Assembly (NCBI RefSeq): GCF_016906535.1
Contig: NC_057382.1
Coordinates: forward strand, 496,001 to 560,000
Direction: 5' to 3'
Source of the DNA: Rhizoctonia solani
Lineage: Eukaryota > Basidiomycota > Agaricomycetes > Cantharellales > Ceratobasidiaceae
DNA: 64,000 nt
The translations under genes were made by a program, and so were the position numbers. A model generated the notes under the pieces. The model saw nothing but the letters and a program-made list of their open reading frames with translations, did no database searches and was not told the DNA's origin. Positions 45,855 through 58,561 of this stretch are shown here, in pieces (positions within the stretch are counted from its first letter, which is position 1; each line of letters starts with the position of its first letter).

Positions 45855-46370
45855 AGTCTTTTGTTCGGAGGTCCGTTTCGGGGTCTTTTTCCTCGTTTGG
45901 GGATATATACGGTATGCTTGGGACATAGAACATTAAATTATTGAGTTTCGTACGCTGGTTCGTTGTGTTTCCCTGTACTGTAGTATCTAATCGTTGTTAT
46001 TTCACGATTGCTCGTGACGTTAGCACCACAGTTCTACCATACTTCCAGTGGGGATTCCCGTACGTTCACCGCATCTGTATATTGAAATCAGCCAACCAGC
46101 TATACTTCCAACCTCCGGTGATGAATCATCTCGGCCGGCGGAGGATAGGGTTGCGTGTATTGCAGACGTGGAATACGAGCGCTTGCGCGGCGTCGGCGCC
46201 GAGCTATAGATTACATCATCAAATATGCTATCATATGAATTCCCATGTACTACGTACTTAGAGCGCGCGACGACTTGGAGGAGTGGTTGCAAGTTTCCCA
46301 ACTGCAAATTACCCACCGGGCGTGATAATCTCAAATAACTGGTCGACCTTTTGGTATTTTGATTTGATAT

Positions 46371-48477
46371 ATGATTGAACAGGCTTCGTCAACGAAACCG
46401 AAGCGTCTTCCCGGCCCGGCTGGAACGAGTTGCCTGACTTGTAAACGTCGGTAAGATACGCTCGGCGCTTGTTGTAAACATTGATAAATGACTTTGCCTT
46501 AGGCGTAAAAAATGTGACCAGGTAAGAACACCAGTATTATTAGAAGCATTGAAGCTTACGCTTTATTTTCTGAAGGGCCGTCCAACATGCCAAAAGTGCG
46601 TTGAGGGTGGTTACGATTGTCTAGGATACGATCATATTCAGCAACGAAAAGCTGCCAAATCGAACTCAGCAACCAGTCATCATGGGTATATGGAAGGACA
46701 CTCTCGGCCACTTGCCAGCGTCAATAAGAATGAAGGTAGTAGTATTGGGGATAGCGATCAAGTAGGTTATGCCCAACCCGCATCCTTCTGGTATTGGATC
46801 TGACGAGAGTGCAACCAGCTAGCGGTCAGCTTCGCCTTGCGACCTCAGAATACCCCATTTGGTGGATATTATGAAGCTCCCTTTTACGAACCTGCTGGAT
46901 GCAGCCCTTCAACAGAAGCCTCATCTGATTCAACTCCTATCCACTCGTCCCTGGTGACTGTAAACAATTCCCCTTGGAATGCATTGTCCTCGCCATTATT
47001 TGATTCGCCGGCCGACCCCGAAGAAACCAATGCCGAACCATCGCACCTATCTAATTTATATAGACTGAACTTTCTGGTTGGCGCTCAAACTGCACAGAGG
47101 TTATCACCCCTGTCCCTAGGCGAGAGACATTCAATTAATTATGTCCTAAATCTGTGTAAGTCCTTCATTTTTATTCTAACACTTGCTGTAAGTAACTCGG
47201 GCTTATTGAGTCAGTCGAACGAGTCTTTGACTCGGTCTACTTCAAACCTAGGGACCATCATGCAACATTACTTCGGAGTGTGATTGTTAATCGCATACAG
47301 GCATCGAGTATTACTCGATGTGCTGTCGTTTTGGCTGCCAAGATGGTCGAATCTATGCTTAATGGGAATTCTAGCAACAACCGCATAACGTTCAAGGAAT
47401 CCGTCCACAGATTCGAGAATCATCTTCATGCAGTAAAGGCTGGGCGTCTAAACCAACAAGAAATTCAGTATCTACTTAATGGTTTCCTGGAGGTACGATA
47501 GTGTAGTCTCTTTCATTGATCCAGCATTTATATATTCCTGTGATTAGGTTGCCTTCCTGAAAATGAGGGTATCAAACGGGTACAATGCCTACAGGCTACT
47601 TCGCAACGCGGCCCCCACGTTCCTGGAAATCGTGTACTCAGACCCTGGACTATGGCCCGACCCAAGTGGGCCTCCTGCGGTTTGCATGTCCAAAGTAATC
47701 ACCTCGACCCGATTTGAGCTCGGTCATTTTGCTCTTATGGATGTACTCTGTTCTATGGCGTATGGACTACCCCAAGTGGTAGACTACGAGACCGCCACCC
47801 TGAGTCCTGAAGCAGAAATCCACCCCATCGAATGGGTTCATGGTTGTCCGCTTGAGTTTCAGATTTGCATCGCCTTGATGAACGACCGCTGTACAAAAAG
47901 CTATGTGGCCCCCGACTGGCAAATGATCGAGCATCGCTTACAGTCCTACAAAGTACGACTGACCCTTGTGGACCAGACAGAGTCTTGGAGGAACATAGCA
48001 AGACTAGCAGTTGTGGAGAGTTGGCGCCAAGCATTATTGATTTACTTGTATATGGTAGGTGGCTTGTCGATAGTATTACAATTGGGTTGAGCTCACCCTA
48101 TTCAAGGCAGTCTGTGGGATTTCATCTAACGACATTCGAGTTCAGTCGGCGGTACGACAAATATTTCAGCTGTTTAAAACAGTCAAAAGGCAGGAGCCTC
48201 CAAAAGTTAACGTCCATTTTATGTTCCAATATCTCATAGTAAGTCTTATCGTGTCGTTCGGATCTATTGCTAATTGCCTCTGGTATAGGCTGGAGCGTGT
48301 ACGCGCAACGAAACGCAAAGAGCATTGGTGAGAGAAAGACTCTTGGATTCGTTCGACAATGAGTGCTGGCTACTGCCGGGCAGTGATATGGTGCCAGTCT
48401 TAGATCACCTGTGGCACGGTGCAGCAGCCAACGGTCGGCCGTTCAAGTGGAGCGATTACATCACTTCAAGACAATAG
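46371..48477 (+). CDS. Zn(II)2Cys6 transcription factor, paralogue 2
   Basis: Same architecture as its upstream neighbour. The zinc cluster is spread over three exons (46371-46450, a 19-nt exon 46503-46521, and from 46576): CLTCKRR | RKKCDQ | GRPTCQKCVEGGYDC. A Ser/Pro-rich linker follows, then the regulatory domain: RLNFLVGAQTAQRL, FELGHFALMDVLCSMAYGLPQVVDYET, WVHGCPLEFQICIALMND, RLAVVESWRQALLIYLYM, and the end block DHLWHGAAANGRPFKWSDYITSR. Several introns in 47160-47560 and 48055-48295 are approximate. Tandem duplication with the 43936 gene is clear; whether they regulate each other or a nearby gene is not visible. Confidence 0.8.
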
Positions 48478-48897
48478 CACTTCCAATTCCAATATAACTG
48501 TCGATAGAGACAAAAGTATTTATGTTTATGTTGCTTAGAAGATATCATTTTGAGCCGTATACTAATATTGTACAATCTCCTGTAATGCGATTGCTTCCTC
48601 TAGAGTGGAATATGTAACTTCTCGGTTCTCTAAATAACAAAAATGGACATACCGGTCACACAGCACCCATGAGTTGAAAATACTATCGATTCGAGTTTGA
48701 TTATAGAGGCATGTTGGATGTGTTCATCAACCTCAATGTGTCAGGTGAAGTCCATAAGAGACACACTAGTACATACATTTAGATTAAAGACTAGAACCAT
48801 ATCTTTAATATTTCTCGAGGCATTGTATTGCACAAAAATTGTGAAAAGCTAGTGCTAGGCAAAGGTGGTCTCAATTTATTGGTATGTGCGTATGTAT
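48478..48897. other. Intergenic region, 3' ends of two convergent genes
   Basis: No ORF or repeat seen; AT-rich. The left arm of the pectate-lyase inverted repeat starts at its right edge (about 48898). Confidence 0.5.
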
Positions 48898-50064
48898 GCG
48901 GTCGATCGTGTACTACTTCTGACTGCTTGCTCCCAGATGTATCAAGCAAAGGTAGAAGACGTTATAGATTATTAAGTAGATAGGACAATACATATGTAGT
49001 AGCTCAGCATTAGAGATAGTTAGCCGAGAGCTCTGAAGAGATTAGAACTTGCAGCTGCAGGGCAATCATTGGCGAGTGAGCGCACGCGAGATCGAGAAAG
49101 ATTGTATGCTTACCTGGCGTTCGCTGTATTCTTGGTCAGCGTCGTGGGCTCGTCGCCCTTGTTGTTGCCTTGGAACGTGTCGCACACCGATGTCAGGCTG
49201 GTGTACGAGTTCGTCTTGGTGTCGATCGTCGCCACGTCTCCGAAGTTCGAGTTCACGCCGGCGAGCAGCTTGCCGTTGCGAGCGATTATGTTGCTGATCT
49301 GCACCTCGCGCTTGACCTGAGTGCTGCAGTTACCGCATGAGCGGTAGAGCTTGCCGAAGTCCTGAACGCAGTACGAGTCGATCTTGACGAGACCTAAGCG
49401 GCAAAGATGAGGCGGACTCAATTGCAGAGCCAATGGGAGCAACTCACCTCCGCCGTTGTGCTGGACAACCTTGTCGGACGCGCTCTTGGCGCCTCCGCCG
49501 GTGATGGTGGTCGTGCCGGAGCTCTGTCTGATGGTAATGGCATCCTCGCATACGTCCTCGAACCAGACGTTGCGGATGGTGCAAGGGCCCTGGCAGTGTA
49601 CTCCCTCGTTCTGGTCGGCGCCGATCACAGCGTTACTGCAGGGTATATGCATGAATACGTGACCATAGGGCCAGCTTGAATGCAACAGTAACGCCAAAAC
49701 TTACGCAAGAGTGGCACCAGACTCGAGGATGAAGACGGCGTCCTTGGTACCGCCTTCCTTCTGACCGCCGCATGTGACGCCTCGGCCATAACGTAGGTTC
49801 TTGCCTGCGGGTCAATGCATATAAGTACAGGCATGCGCAGATATCTTCCGAGACTTACCGTCAAAGCTTTCGCCAGCCTTGATGGTACGAGCTTCAGATA
49901 GCTTGACGTTGGTAGATGCGGATGGATTAGGGAACGAGCAGCTGGCCGCACGCTTCTCCGAAGGAATGGCGAGCGCAGTCTGAGCAAGCACACCGGCGAC
50001 GACAGCGAGGGTAGCGAACGATAGCTGAACCATATTATCAGAGATAGTCGTGAGTTGACGATAG
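48898..50064 (-). repeat. Left arm of 1.17-kb inverted repeat containing a pectate lyase
   Basis: Reverse complement of 50981-52147, by eye identical or nearly so through exons, introns, 3' flank and about 30 bp of 5' flank. A spacer of about 0.9 kb separates the arms. Confidence 0.88.
49042..50033 (-). CDS. Secreted pectate lyase, PL3 family (copy 1)
   Basis: Five exons with short introns, mirror-identical to copy 2. Signal peptide MVQLSFATLAVVAGVLAQTALA, then a short propeptide (IPSEKR) and a PL3 catalytic domain: GVTCGGQKEGGTKDAVFILE, NEGVHCQGPCTIRNVWFEDV, CEDAITIRQ, VQHNGGG, DFGKLYRSCGNC, ending in SCKF. The family cleaves polygalacturonate by beta-elimination, using Ca2+, on a parallel beta-helix; Cys pairs are as expected for PL3. 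Extracellular, used in plant cell-wall breakdown. The last exon is only 13 nt (49042-49054). Transcribed away from copy 2, with an unrelated upstream sequence. Confidence 0.93.
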
Positions 50065-51011
50065 AGCTATGGCAGTATGAGGGCGATATCGGATGAGCGA
50101 GGAAAGCTAAGGGCTGATGCTGAATGCTTGGTGCACCCCTCTGTATTTAAACACTGTTGAACTCGAGTTGCTACTGTCAACCAGCGCAGCTGACCCACTT
50201 TCGAACAACTGAAGGAGCCACGTATAGTATTCTATCCCTGCAATCTCTTACTCTGCTGGTGCATGTCAAATGGTCTCGACTACCACTAGAGTCACTTGGA
50301 CAAGTCCATTTGTCGCTCCAATTTCATTCCGGATCACTTCGCCATGACGTGTCCAAATTCGTTGGTTGTCTGTCGCTGGGTTCTCTTCTTACCTGGCCAC
50401 ACTGCTAACCTTTTATTTACTAGTACTTTTCATGGCTTACACCCCGTGACTGAACCCCAGTGGGTTTGTAAGCATCATCTACATTTGTCGTATGCTATAT
50501 GAGGCTAAAAAGACTAAACGTTCGATGAGTTGCTGAGGCTTGGCGGTTTATCCACGCTCGGTTGGGTATATGAATTTCAATGTATTGTCAAATAGATAAG
50601 GTTGTTTTTATTGATTATTTATTGCTGGCCTGTACTGTACCTTTACAGGTCCCTGTCCGGGCCGGGATCATTTAATGTCGCTCTGGAGCTACTAGTGTAT
50701 ATCAAAAGAATGACACGTGAAAATGTGCTTGGCAAGACAAATTGGTGGAAGAAGATACACAGACCACGGCTACAGAACTAAGCAAATAGACTCTACTCCC
50801 CGTTGTCGTCCGTGAAGAATGAAAACATTGACGAATACCAAGCCACGTGTACCGCGTCGGCGAGAGATGTAACAGCCAACATGATAACTATGGGGGCGAA
50901 GATACAGAATCCAAGGGGCATAAAAGCAAAGCACTGGATTTGGTACTTTGACATTCAGATTCAGCTACAGTACAATTATCCCCTTCTCAACTCACGACTA
51001 TCTCTGATAAT
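50034..51011. promoter_or_regulatory. Divergent promoter region of the two pectate lyases
   Basis: About 980 bp between the two start codons. TATA-like TTTAAATA (minus, 50144-50151) lies about 110 nt before copy 1 and CATAAAAG (plus, 50920-50927) about 85 nt before copy 2. Apart from roughly 30 bp next to each ATG the two upstream sequences are different, so the copies are probably regulated differently. Confidence 0.6.
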
Positions 51012-52147
51012 ATGGTTCAGCTATCGTTCGCTACCCTCGCTGTCGTCGCCGGTGTGCTTGCTCAGACTGCGCTCGCCATTCCTTCGGAGAAGCGTGCGGC
51101 CAGCTGCTCGTTCCCTAATCCATCCGCATCTACCAACGTCAAGCTATCTGAAGCTCGTACCATCAAGGCTGGCGAAAGCTTTGACGGTAAGTCTCGGAAG
51201 ATATCTGCGCATGCCTGTACTTATATGCATTGACCCGCAGGCAAGAACCTACGTTATGGCCGAGGCGTCACATGCGGCGGTCAGAAGGAAGGCGGTACCA
51301 AGGACGCCGTCTTCATCCTCGAGTCTGGTGCCACTCTTGCGTAAGTTTTGGCGTTACTGTTGCATTCAAGCTGGCCCTATGGTCACGTATTCATGCATAT
51401 ACCCTGCAGTAACGCTGTGATCGGCGCCGACCAGAACGAGGGAGTACACTGCCAGGGCCCTTGCACCATCCGCAACGTCTGGTTCGAGGACGTATGCGAG
51501 GATGCCATTACCATCAGACAGAGCTCCGGCACGACCACCATCACCGGCGGAGGCGCCAAGAGCGCGTCCGACAAGGTTGTCCAGCACAACGGCGGAGGTG
51601 AGTTGCTCCCATTGGCTCTGCAATTGAGTCCGCCTCATCTTTGCCGCTTAGGTCTCGTCAAGATCGACTCGTACTGCGTTCAGGACTTCGGCAAGCTCTA
51701 CCGCTCATGCGGTAACTGCAGCACTCAGGTCAAGCGCGAGGTGCAGATCAGCAACATAATCGCTCGCAACGGCAAGCTGCTCGCCGGCGTGAACTCGAAC
51801 TTCGGAGACGTGGCGACGATCGACACCAAGACGAACTCGTACACCAGCCTGACATCGGTGTGCGACACGTTCCAAGGCAACAACAAGGGCGACGAGCCCA
51901 CGACGCTGACCAAGAATACAGCGAACGCCAGGTAAGCATACAATCTTTCTCGATCTCGCGTGCGCTCACTCGCCAATGATTGCCCTGCAGCTGCAAGTTC
52001 TAATCTCTTCAGAGCTCTCGGCTAACTATCTCTAATGCTGAGCTACTACATATGTATTGTCCTATCTACTTAATAATCTATAACGTCTTCTACCTTTGCT
52101 TGATACATCTGGGAGCAAGCAGTCAGAAGTAGTACACGATCGACCGC
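50981..52147 (+). repeat. Right arm of pectate-lyase inverted repeat
   Basis: Mirror of 48898-50064; see that entry. The arm ends downstream at CGATCGACCG, after which the flanks diverge. Confidence 0.88.
51012..52003 (+). CDS. Secreted pectate lyase, PL3 family (copy 2)
   Basis: Exons 51012-51186, 51241-51340, 51410-51597, 51652-51931 and 51991-52003, all with GT-AG introns, in the same positions as copy 1 and with the same 992-nt span. Protein about 250 residues: signal peptide, short propeptide, PL3 domain with EGVHCQGPC and CEDAITIRQ. The first four residues of the last exon's reading (SCKF) finish the chain. No stop or frameshift: both copies look functional. Confidence 0.93.
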
Positions 52148-53205
52148 GTATATACTATGTACCAGCGGCGCAAACATCTTAACAAATATTGCAATATCTC
52201 CAATTCCTTGTGAGAATCGTCAACATATGGCGACATTATCTCCACAACGAGTAGGCATTTGGGTTCAGTTTAAAGTGTACCGCCAGTCAGACTTGTATTA
52301 TATTCCATCATCTGCCCAGATTATCCGTAAAAATCTAAGGCCCAAAAAAACATGTTTTGCTGAATCGAGTGGTGGGTATATTTCCCTCTCTTGGGAGTCA
52401 AATTTAATCTTGATTTTAACCCGCTTGTATGTTTTATCGTATTTTGGAAACTACATATAATGAATGACTTATAATATTATACTTAGCTGTCAATCGTAGC
52501 CCATACTTGGCCTCGGCCGGGGCACTGATTAGGAAATAAGCGTGACTAATAGAAATAAGGAAGACACAGACGATCGCGACCGGAGGGCGAAGAGGGATGG
52601 GGACAAGTGAGGCGGTACGCAGAACTGGGGTAGCACGGGCGCCGCGACACCGAGAGAGCTGGGTGGGCGGCCAAACCAGGTCGGTCGAATGTGAGTAGTA
52701 TTGGAGTGGGTAGGCGGGAATCACAGAAAAGGAAAAGAATATAAGGACAAACCAGCTGCGAGCACAGCGGGCTCGCATTGCGTGGTATGGAAGGGAAAAG
52801 ACGCGGTATAAAAACGCCGTGTCGTAGCACGATTAACAATATGCGCACATGTAAATACGGCACAGAGGCGAACAATGTGAGGCCCATCCTGACCGGCCCA
52901 TCACAAGTTTTGCGGCCTCCACAGGCTCCGTCGCAAAACCCCACTTACCCTAATTCGTGTAGTGCGATAATTGCCTGCACCGCTAGTACATTGAGATGTT
53001 TCACTTAATGTGTACTTACCATCTGCCTCCACACACTCGTTCTTATAAAGTGCACATAAGTTGGCAGAAACAATAGTATATTCAGTAGGACTCGATGGGA
53101 TTAATTTCATCGTAATTTATAAAATTCATGGCAATTATAGGCGATATGAGTAGAACTTTAATCACCTTTCCATTGAAAGAGGCGAAGCGATCTCTAATAA
53201 CCATT
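52148..53205. other. Intergenic region
   Basis: About 1.06 kb between pectate lyase copy 2 and the convergent THI6 gene. Only short open frames without family features; nothing else seen. Confidence 0.5.
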
Positions 53206-55437
53206 CTACAAAATTTCGACCATGGCACGGTCTGCAATGTTTTGCGGCTTCAAGTTGTACAATTCGTCGATAAGTGCCGACATAAACGTTCCAGTACCCT
53301 TGACGTCCGGGCGAGCCGCTGCAATTTCCGATGCGATCGTTATTGCAAGAACCCTGATAGAGGATCAGCATTCGCGGCGTGAACAGATAAACAGGCTAGT
53401 CTCACCCCGCTACGGCAGCCTGGAACATGTCTCCCCGAACAAGTTTGCCTTCATCCTCAGTGTTCTCTGCTGCTATGAGGCGAGATGCAGCGGCGAAAGC
53501 CGCAATCGCAGTCCCTACAATACATCCGCTCCCAGTTATATCCTCCAGCATGGAATGTCCATTCGAGAGGGCAACAGCGCTGTAACCATCAGATACATAA
53601 TCGGTCTTGCCGGTCATTACGACAATGCAGCCTAGATTGGGAACCAGGCACTGTGAATTAGTATGTAGAGATTTGGTTCACCATTTAAGATTAGGCTTAC
53701 GTTCTCGCTTGGCTAGAGCACGAACGATGTTTGCTGGGTCAGAGAATCCAGGACCAACACTGTCAACCCCTCTTGCAATAACCTAGGGTAGTCTATTATT
53801 AGATAATATCGTCGCGTTTTATTCAATTACCTCTGAGGATCCTAGGAGAGCCCCAATCTCCCCGGCATTACCTTTGATGACACTTGCTTGCCATGAGTTC
53901 AAAAGCTCTTAAATTTCGCATTCAATATTTTACTCTGAAACACAAACTGCACTTAACGCACCACTTGCAGTTTCCCGTCGGAATTGGGTCGCACCGACGC
54001 CGACTGGGTCAAATACAACTATTTTTTGGTTAGCGCCGCTTATGTTCTCCTAAGGATTATTTACCTGGTTTCTTGTTTGCGTTAGCTGCTTTCCCTGTAT
54101 GCGCCGTACAATGTTAAAAAACGAGTCCAAAATCATGGCTAAACGAGGTACATACCCGCAATCAGCATACCCGCCTTGTTTGTGATTGTCCCAAAATTTA
54201 TAAGAAGTCCGCCCGCTACTTTGCTCAGATCTTCCATTTCTTCTGGTGCAGTGGCCATAATCGGGCTGGCACCCAGCGCTAGAGTAGCATTTGCGCTCTG
54301 AGCTATAACCACATTATTCGTGATCTGGTGTATGAGTGGAGAATGCTCTCTCAACGCTGTCAAGAGCGAGCCGGCATTTTCGGCCAGGAGGGCCGCCGAT
54401 GGAGAAGTGTTTGCGGGAAGACATAGAGCAGGCCAATGGAAGTGCCTGGAACGAGAGTTGATGATCTGCGTCAATGCTTTTGCAGGTATCGAGGCATCCG
54501 GTGCGCTGATTATTTCAGTTGCAATAGCAAGACCGGAAAGAGCGGTTCCTGTAATCGGACCAACTGCCCCATGTAATGTATGGAGAGCATTGTGAACCTT
54601 GATGCCACCTGTTTGTATATTCTGAATTAGAAGCTTTGGTAACCTTAGGGACTTCACTTACCGATAGCCACAGCCGGAATCCCCGCGTCTCCTACTATGT
54701 CCAGCATATCTCCCAGACCTCGAACACCCAGTACCGGCTTGACGAGATCCTTCGTCGCGGTGGCCCTTGAAATTGATCATTAAAATACTCGGTTCCTTCG
54801 ATCCATTAGATAGTTACCAGACCGCCCCAATTCCAACATAATCAGCTCCGTCTAATACAGCACGCTTGGCCTCGTCCACATTACTAACCGATACTCCAAT
54901 CAGACAAGGCGAATCTATCAAATGTCAATCAAACTTTGGAATAATCAAAGGACAATTTACACACTTGAATGTGCCAATTCTAGAAGCTTCCTAGCTGTCG
55001 AAACTGGCATATCAGTCTGACCGATATGTACGCCAGTTGCGCCAACTGCCAGTGCCACGTCCACTCGATCATTCACGAACATCGGTACGTTGTACTTGTC
55101 GCATATTTGCTTCGTTCGGCGGGCAATCTCAATAAACTAAAAAGGGTGAGAGAAGGCTCGAGCGAAAGGTTTGAGCAGTATACTTCTCCAGTATCCGATT
55201 TCTTCTCTCGCACTTGGACGACCGTAACACCCCCTTGAATACTCTGAGATCAGGTTTTAGTAGGCATCAAAGTTAAAGTCGCAGAATAATTACCTCCTCC
55301 AAGGACTCATAATAGTCCTAGTCGGGCCACCAGTCAGGCTGTCCTATTCTGAGAGACGAAGCCCAGATACTCACTTTACCAGGCGGTAGAAATTCTCGCG
55401 CCGTTACAAGATAAAGAGAATAGTCAATTTTTGTCAT
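53206..55437 (-). CDS. THI6: Bifunctional thiamine phosphate synthase / hydroxyethylthiazole kinase
   Basis: Fungal fused ThiE-ThiM enzyme. Start at 55437 (MTKIDYSLYLVTAREFLPPGK). The N-terminal ThiE half, which joins HMP-PP and HET-P to thiamine phosphate, shows GQTDMPVSTARKLLELAHS, CLIGVSVSNVDEAKRA, ADYVGIGAVWATATK and GIPAVAIGG. The C-terminal ThiM half, which phosphorylates hydroxyethylthiazole, shows HQITNNVVIAQSANATLALG, PIMATAPEEM, INFGTITNKAGM, VVFDPVGVGATQFRRETA and the catalytic GSGC in LEDITGSGCIVGT. It ends AMVEIL at 53206. About ten short introns; I placed only the outer exons exactly. Order and motifs match the family, and no break was seen. Confidence 0.88.
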
Positions 55438-55765
55438 GTCACTAATCGTATACCTATACAAGTGCGGGGGACCTACAAACAAGGCCTGGGAGTTTATAAA
55501 TGAAGAGATTGGATCGCCGAATGAGAGCGTGCGAAAATTCCATATACGACCGAATCGCGAACTCACAGCCACCGATGCGATCGGCAGACAAATATGCTTA
55601 CTTCCACGATCGCGAGGCGTCAGCGGATACCTGAGCTTCGATATAACTTGATTCGTAAATTCGTTCCAATCATGTGTACAGTACAGACATAACATTAGTA
55701 CTTTAAGGGTAAACCCACTACTCCAAGAAAAAGAAAAAAGAAAGTAAAGGTGTTAAGAAATGATC

Positions 55766-56967
55766 TCAGTTGTGGCTGGGTTGAATCGGGGGTTGAGGTT
55801 GAGCAGCGCCAGTCATGGGATTCATGGGTTCTGGAATGTAATTGTTATTATCTATGACCCCAACGCAACTAAGGAATCAGATGAGCTCGTGGAGGTCTGG
55901 CCCACAGATACTTACGTGGTGAAATATGACCAGGGGCTGGACCCGGATAGGAAGCTGGTAACTGAGGATACGGAGCAGCATACAGATTTGGACTTTTATG
56001 TTCACTTGATAGGTAAGAAACGTTCGAAGGCCGGACCTAGTAGCGCTAATAGGTTAGCATTAGTACTTGGTATAGAACTGAATTGTGTACTTACTTCGCT
56101 TGTACGGTCATTTTTCTTGAGTACAATTGCCAGGAGGTATATGATTCCAACCACGAGGGCGAGACCAACAACGCCACCAACAACTATCATGGTTATTTCT
56201 CAAAATGGAAGCCTTCGTCTACCATTTGATAGACACTTACCACCCCCGACTATAGGACCGATGGGAACTTTGTTATCACCAGAATTAGAACTGACCGCGG
56301 TTGGAGTTGAAGTTTCGCTGGTGGCCGGGCTTGTAGAGGAAGAAGTTGAAGTAACAACGGCTGTGCCGTTGATCAACTGCTCATATGCATTGCACGCAAC
56401 ATGGAAAGCTGAGGTTCCATGAGCAACAGCTCGACTCGATTAGGTGGGTAGCTCGTACCATTATGACCAGCGGTAGCCGCTTGCATTTGATCCGCGGTGG
56501 TTTGGTTGTCGCTAGGACTCGACATACATATCGCACAGTACTGGAGAAGTAAGTATCAATTAGATAATAAATGGGTAAAAATAATAATAATAACATACAT
56601 GAAGTGGGTCGTGATTACCACACCAGCACCCGGGGTCTGGTATAGCCTCATCAGTGATTTATGCTCGAACCCATTCACTCAATTGACCTACCCCCACGCA
56701 GGCGTTGGCATCGAGGAATCTGAAGGGTCAAACTCAGTATCCCTCTTGTTTCAAAACCAGCAGCAAACACACCACTACTTCTGTCAATTGCTGACACCAG
56801 GTAGTATTTGCTGCACAGGGAGGGGAGATTGCGCCCGCCACCTGAAGAACGTCTTCAGTCAAGTTGTTGGGAAGCGTGGGCCACTGGATCTGTCTCGAGT
56901 TAAGTGCGACCGAGGTGGCAACGGAAGCATAGGCGGCGACGCCGATTAGATATGAAACCCACAACAT
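55766..56967 (-). CDS. Predicted single-pass membrane protein, Cys-rich ectodomain
   Basis: Not a family I can name. Reading down from 56967: signal peptide (MLWVSYLIGVAAYASVATSVA), a Cys-containing ectodomain (PPCAANTTWC, DANACVGVGQ, GCWCGNHDPLH, YCAICMSSPSDNQT; several N-glycosylation sites), a Ser/Thr-rich stalk (VTSTSSSTSPATSETSTP), one transmembrane helix (GGVVGLALVVGIIYLLAIVL) with a KK stop-transfer, then a Pro/Tyr-rich cytoplasmic tail ending PPIQPSHN. This pattern suits a cell-surface sensor or adhesion-type protein. Internal exon joints between 56380 and 56800 are approximate. Confidence 0.65.
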
Positions 56968-58561
56968 GGTCGCGGAGATGAGGCACGGAGGGAGGATAAC
57001 CTAGTTCGCCAGCATCTCTGAGGAGCTTGATATATGAGGACGCCAGGCGGCAGGCACGAGACCTCTTTAAAATTGTCCGCATTTCATTCTAGACTTAAAA
57101 ATGTGTCCGATATGACCTATTAGCTGGGTGATAGGCAGTGCTGGCGTAAACGATAAGGTTGGGTGTAATCGAGTTTTCCTTTTTGCGTAATATTTGAGCG
57201 CCGAGGTATGGCTAATGCCACAGGCCGATCAAATACTCAGTCTTGGCGTGCCTGGCCCAGGTATGTGCCCCGGAGGTATCTAAAATTGGGCCATAGTGGA
57301 ATTTATCACCTTCTGGAGGATACTATCCTCTTGGTCATTAGACAAACAGCAATGACCCCGTACAGTAGTTATCGGTACAGAGCAGACTAGGTGTGCTTCT
57401 ATCTGATCGAGCCCTCTGGGACAATTATCAATACTCTTATACATCAATATTGTGATCACTTGCCATTGTACGAGCCTCACGAAAAAGCGTGCATCGACAG
57501 TGGCTGATCCCATAGTACGAATTTCCACCCACAATCTCCACCGGCTTTTAGCAACTGGCTCTGAATTCAATCAGGATTCAATCTATGCTATTTTTGGGCC
57601 CAACTATCGTGAATAGTAATAGGGGACGAAGGGCACAGAGTATTTACAAGGGGTGTGTGTTTGGTTGACCCCATTTATCATGCTTGTAGTGTATTCCAGC
57701 ATGTGGCTTCGAAATAACATGCCAGTACAACAGTGTGTGCTCGGTACAGGGTGGTATGCTTGGGAAGCCATCAGCCACTTATAACTTACGTTCGAGAGGC
57801 TAACGCACGTGTTATAGCGCCAGTAACGACAGCTCCATAGTATCATTACAAAGTCATCCGTATCCAGGTAATACGAGCCAGGATAAGTTCGCAAACGAAA
57901 TTTTCGACGACATAGCCACCGTATCATGTAGCACGCAGAGGGGAATCGATCCATATCCTGAAAATAAGAGCCTCAAATCTTTCCTATGTATTAGAGCTTT
58001 CTCTAGCCTAACTTATTTTGAGATAGTAAAAACACAAGAAGAACATTTGGTTGAGTTTATTGGCAGTCGTGGTAATAAAGTTAAATTTCCAATATGCTGA
58101 ACGTGAAGGGCAGGTTTCATGCAAGCACTGCATGGGAATATTACTGCAGCCCGCTAGGGATGGCGATATCCTTTACTACTTGCCGTTGGGCATCAGCGAT
58201 CGGTGAGTGAGTAACCCAAATGGCATCGCACAGATCATGCTACTGGTGCTCAACCTCAAATCACGCAAATTCAAAGAGAAAAAAGGTAACATATATTTCT
58301 GGCAACATCACACATCCAAGCAAGTACAAGGTGACAAAAGCAGGACATGAACGGGGGGCGTACCGGATCGTAACAAAAGCAAGGCAAAACACAGGACTAA
58401 ATCCGAACACACAAACAAACAAGGGGATAATGTGTAGTGTATAAAAGACGCAAAAGTAGATCATAACCAAACCAGACCAAAAGAAAATACCAACTTGTGC
58501 TAGATCAGCTTGTCCATCCTTTCTTCTAGATATTATTGGACGGGACAGTATCAGAAGTGTT
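56968..58561. other. Intergenic region
   Basis: About 1.6 kb. Open frames at 57280-57570 and 57604-57954 have no family features. It should include the membrane protein's promoter and the 3' UTR of the downstream minus-strand gene. Confidence 0.5.

Noticed and set aside
52546..52944. 132-residue minus-strand open frame downstream of pectate lyase copy 2
   Set aside because: Composition is low-complexity and there is no domain or splice support.
56497..56949. Plus-strand 150-residue frame over the membrane-protein gene
   Set aside because: The minus strand shows a signal peptide, Cys-rich exons and TM segment with consistent introns; the plus frame shows none.
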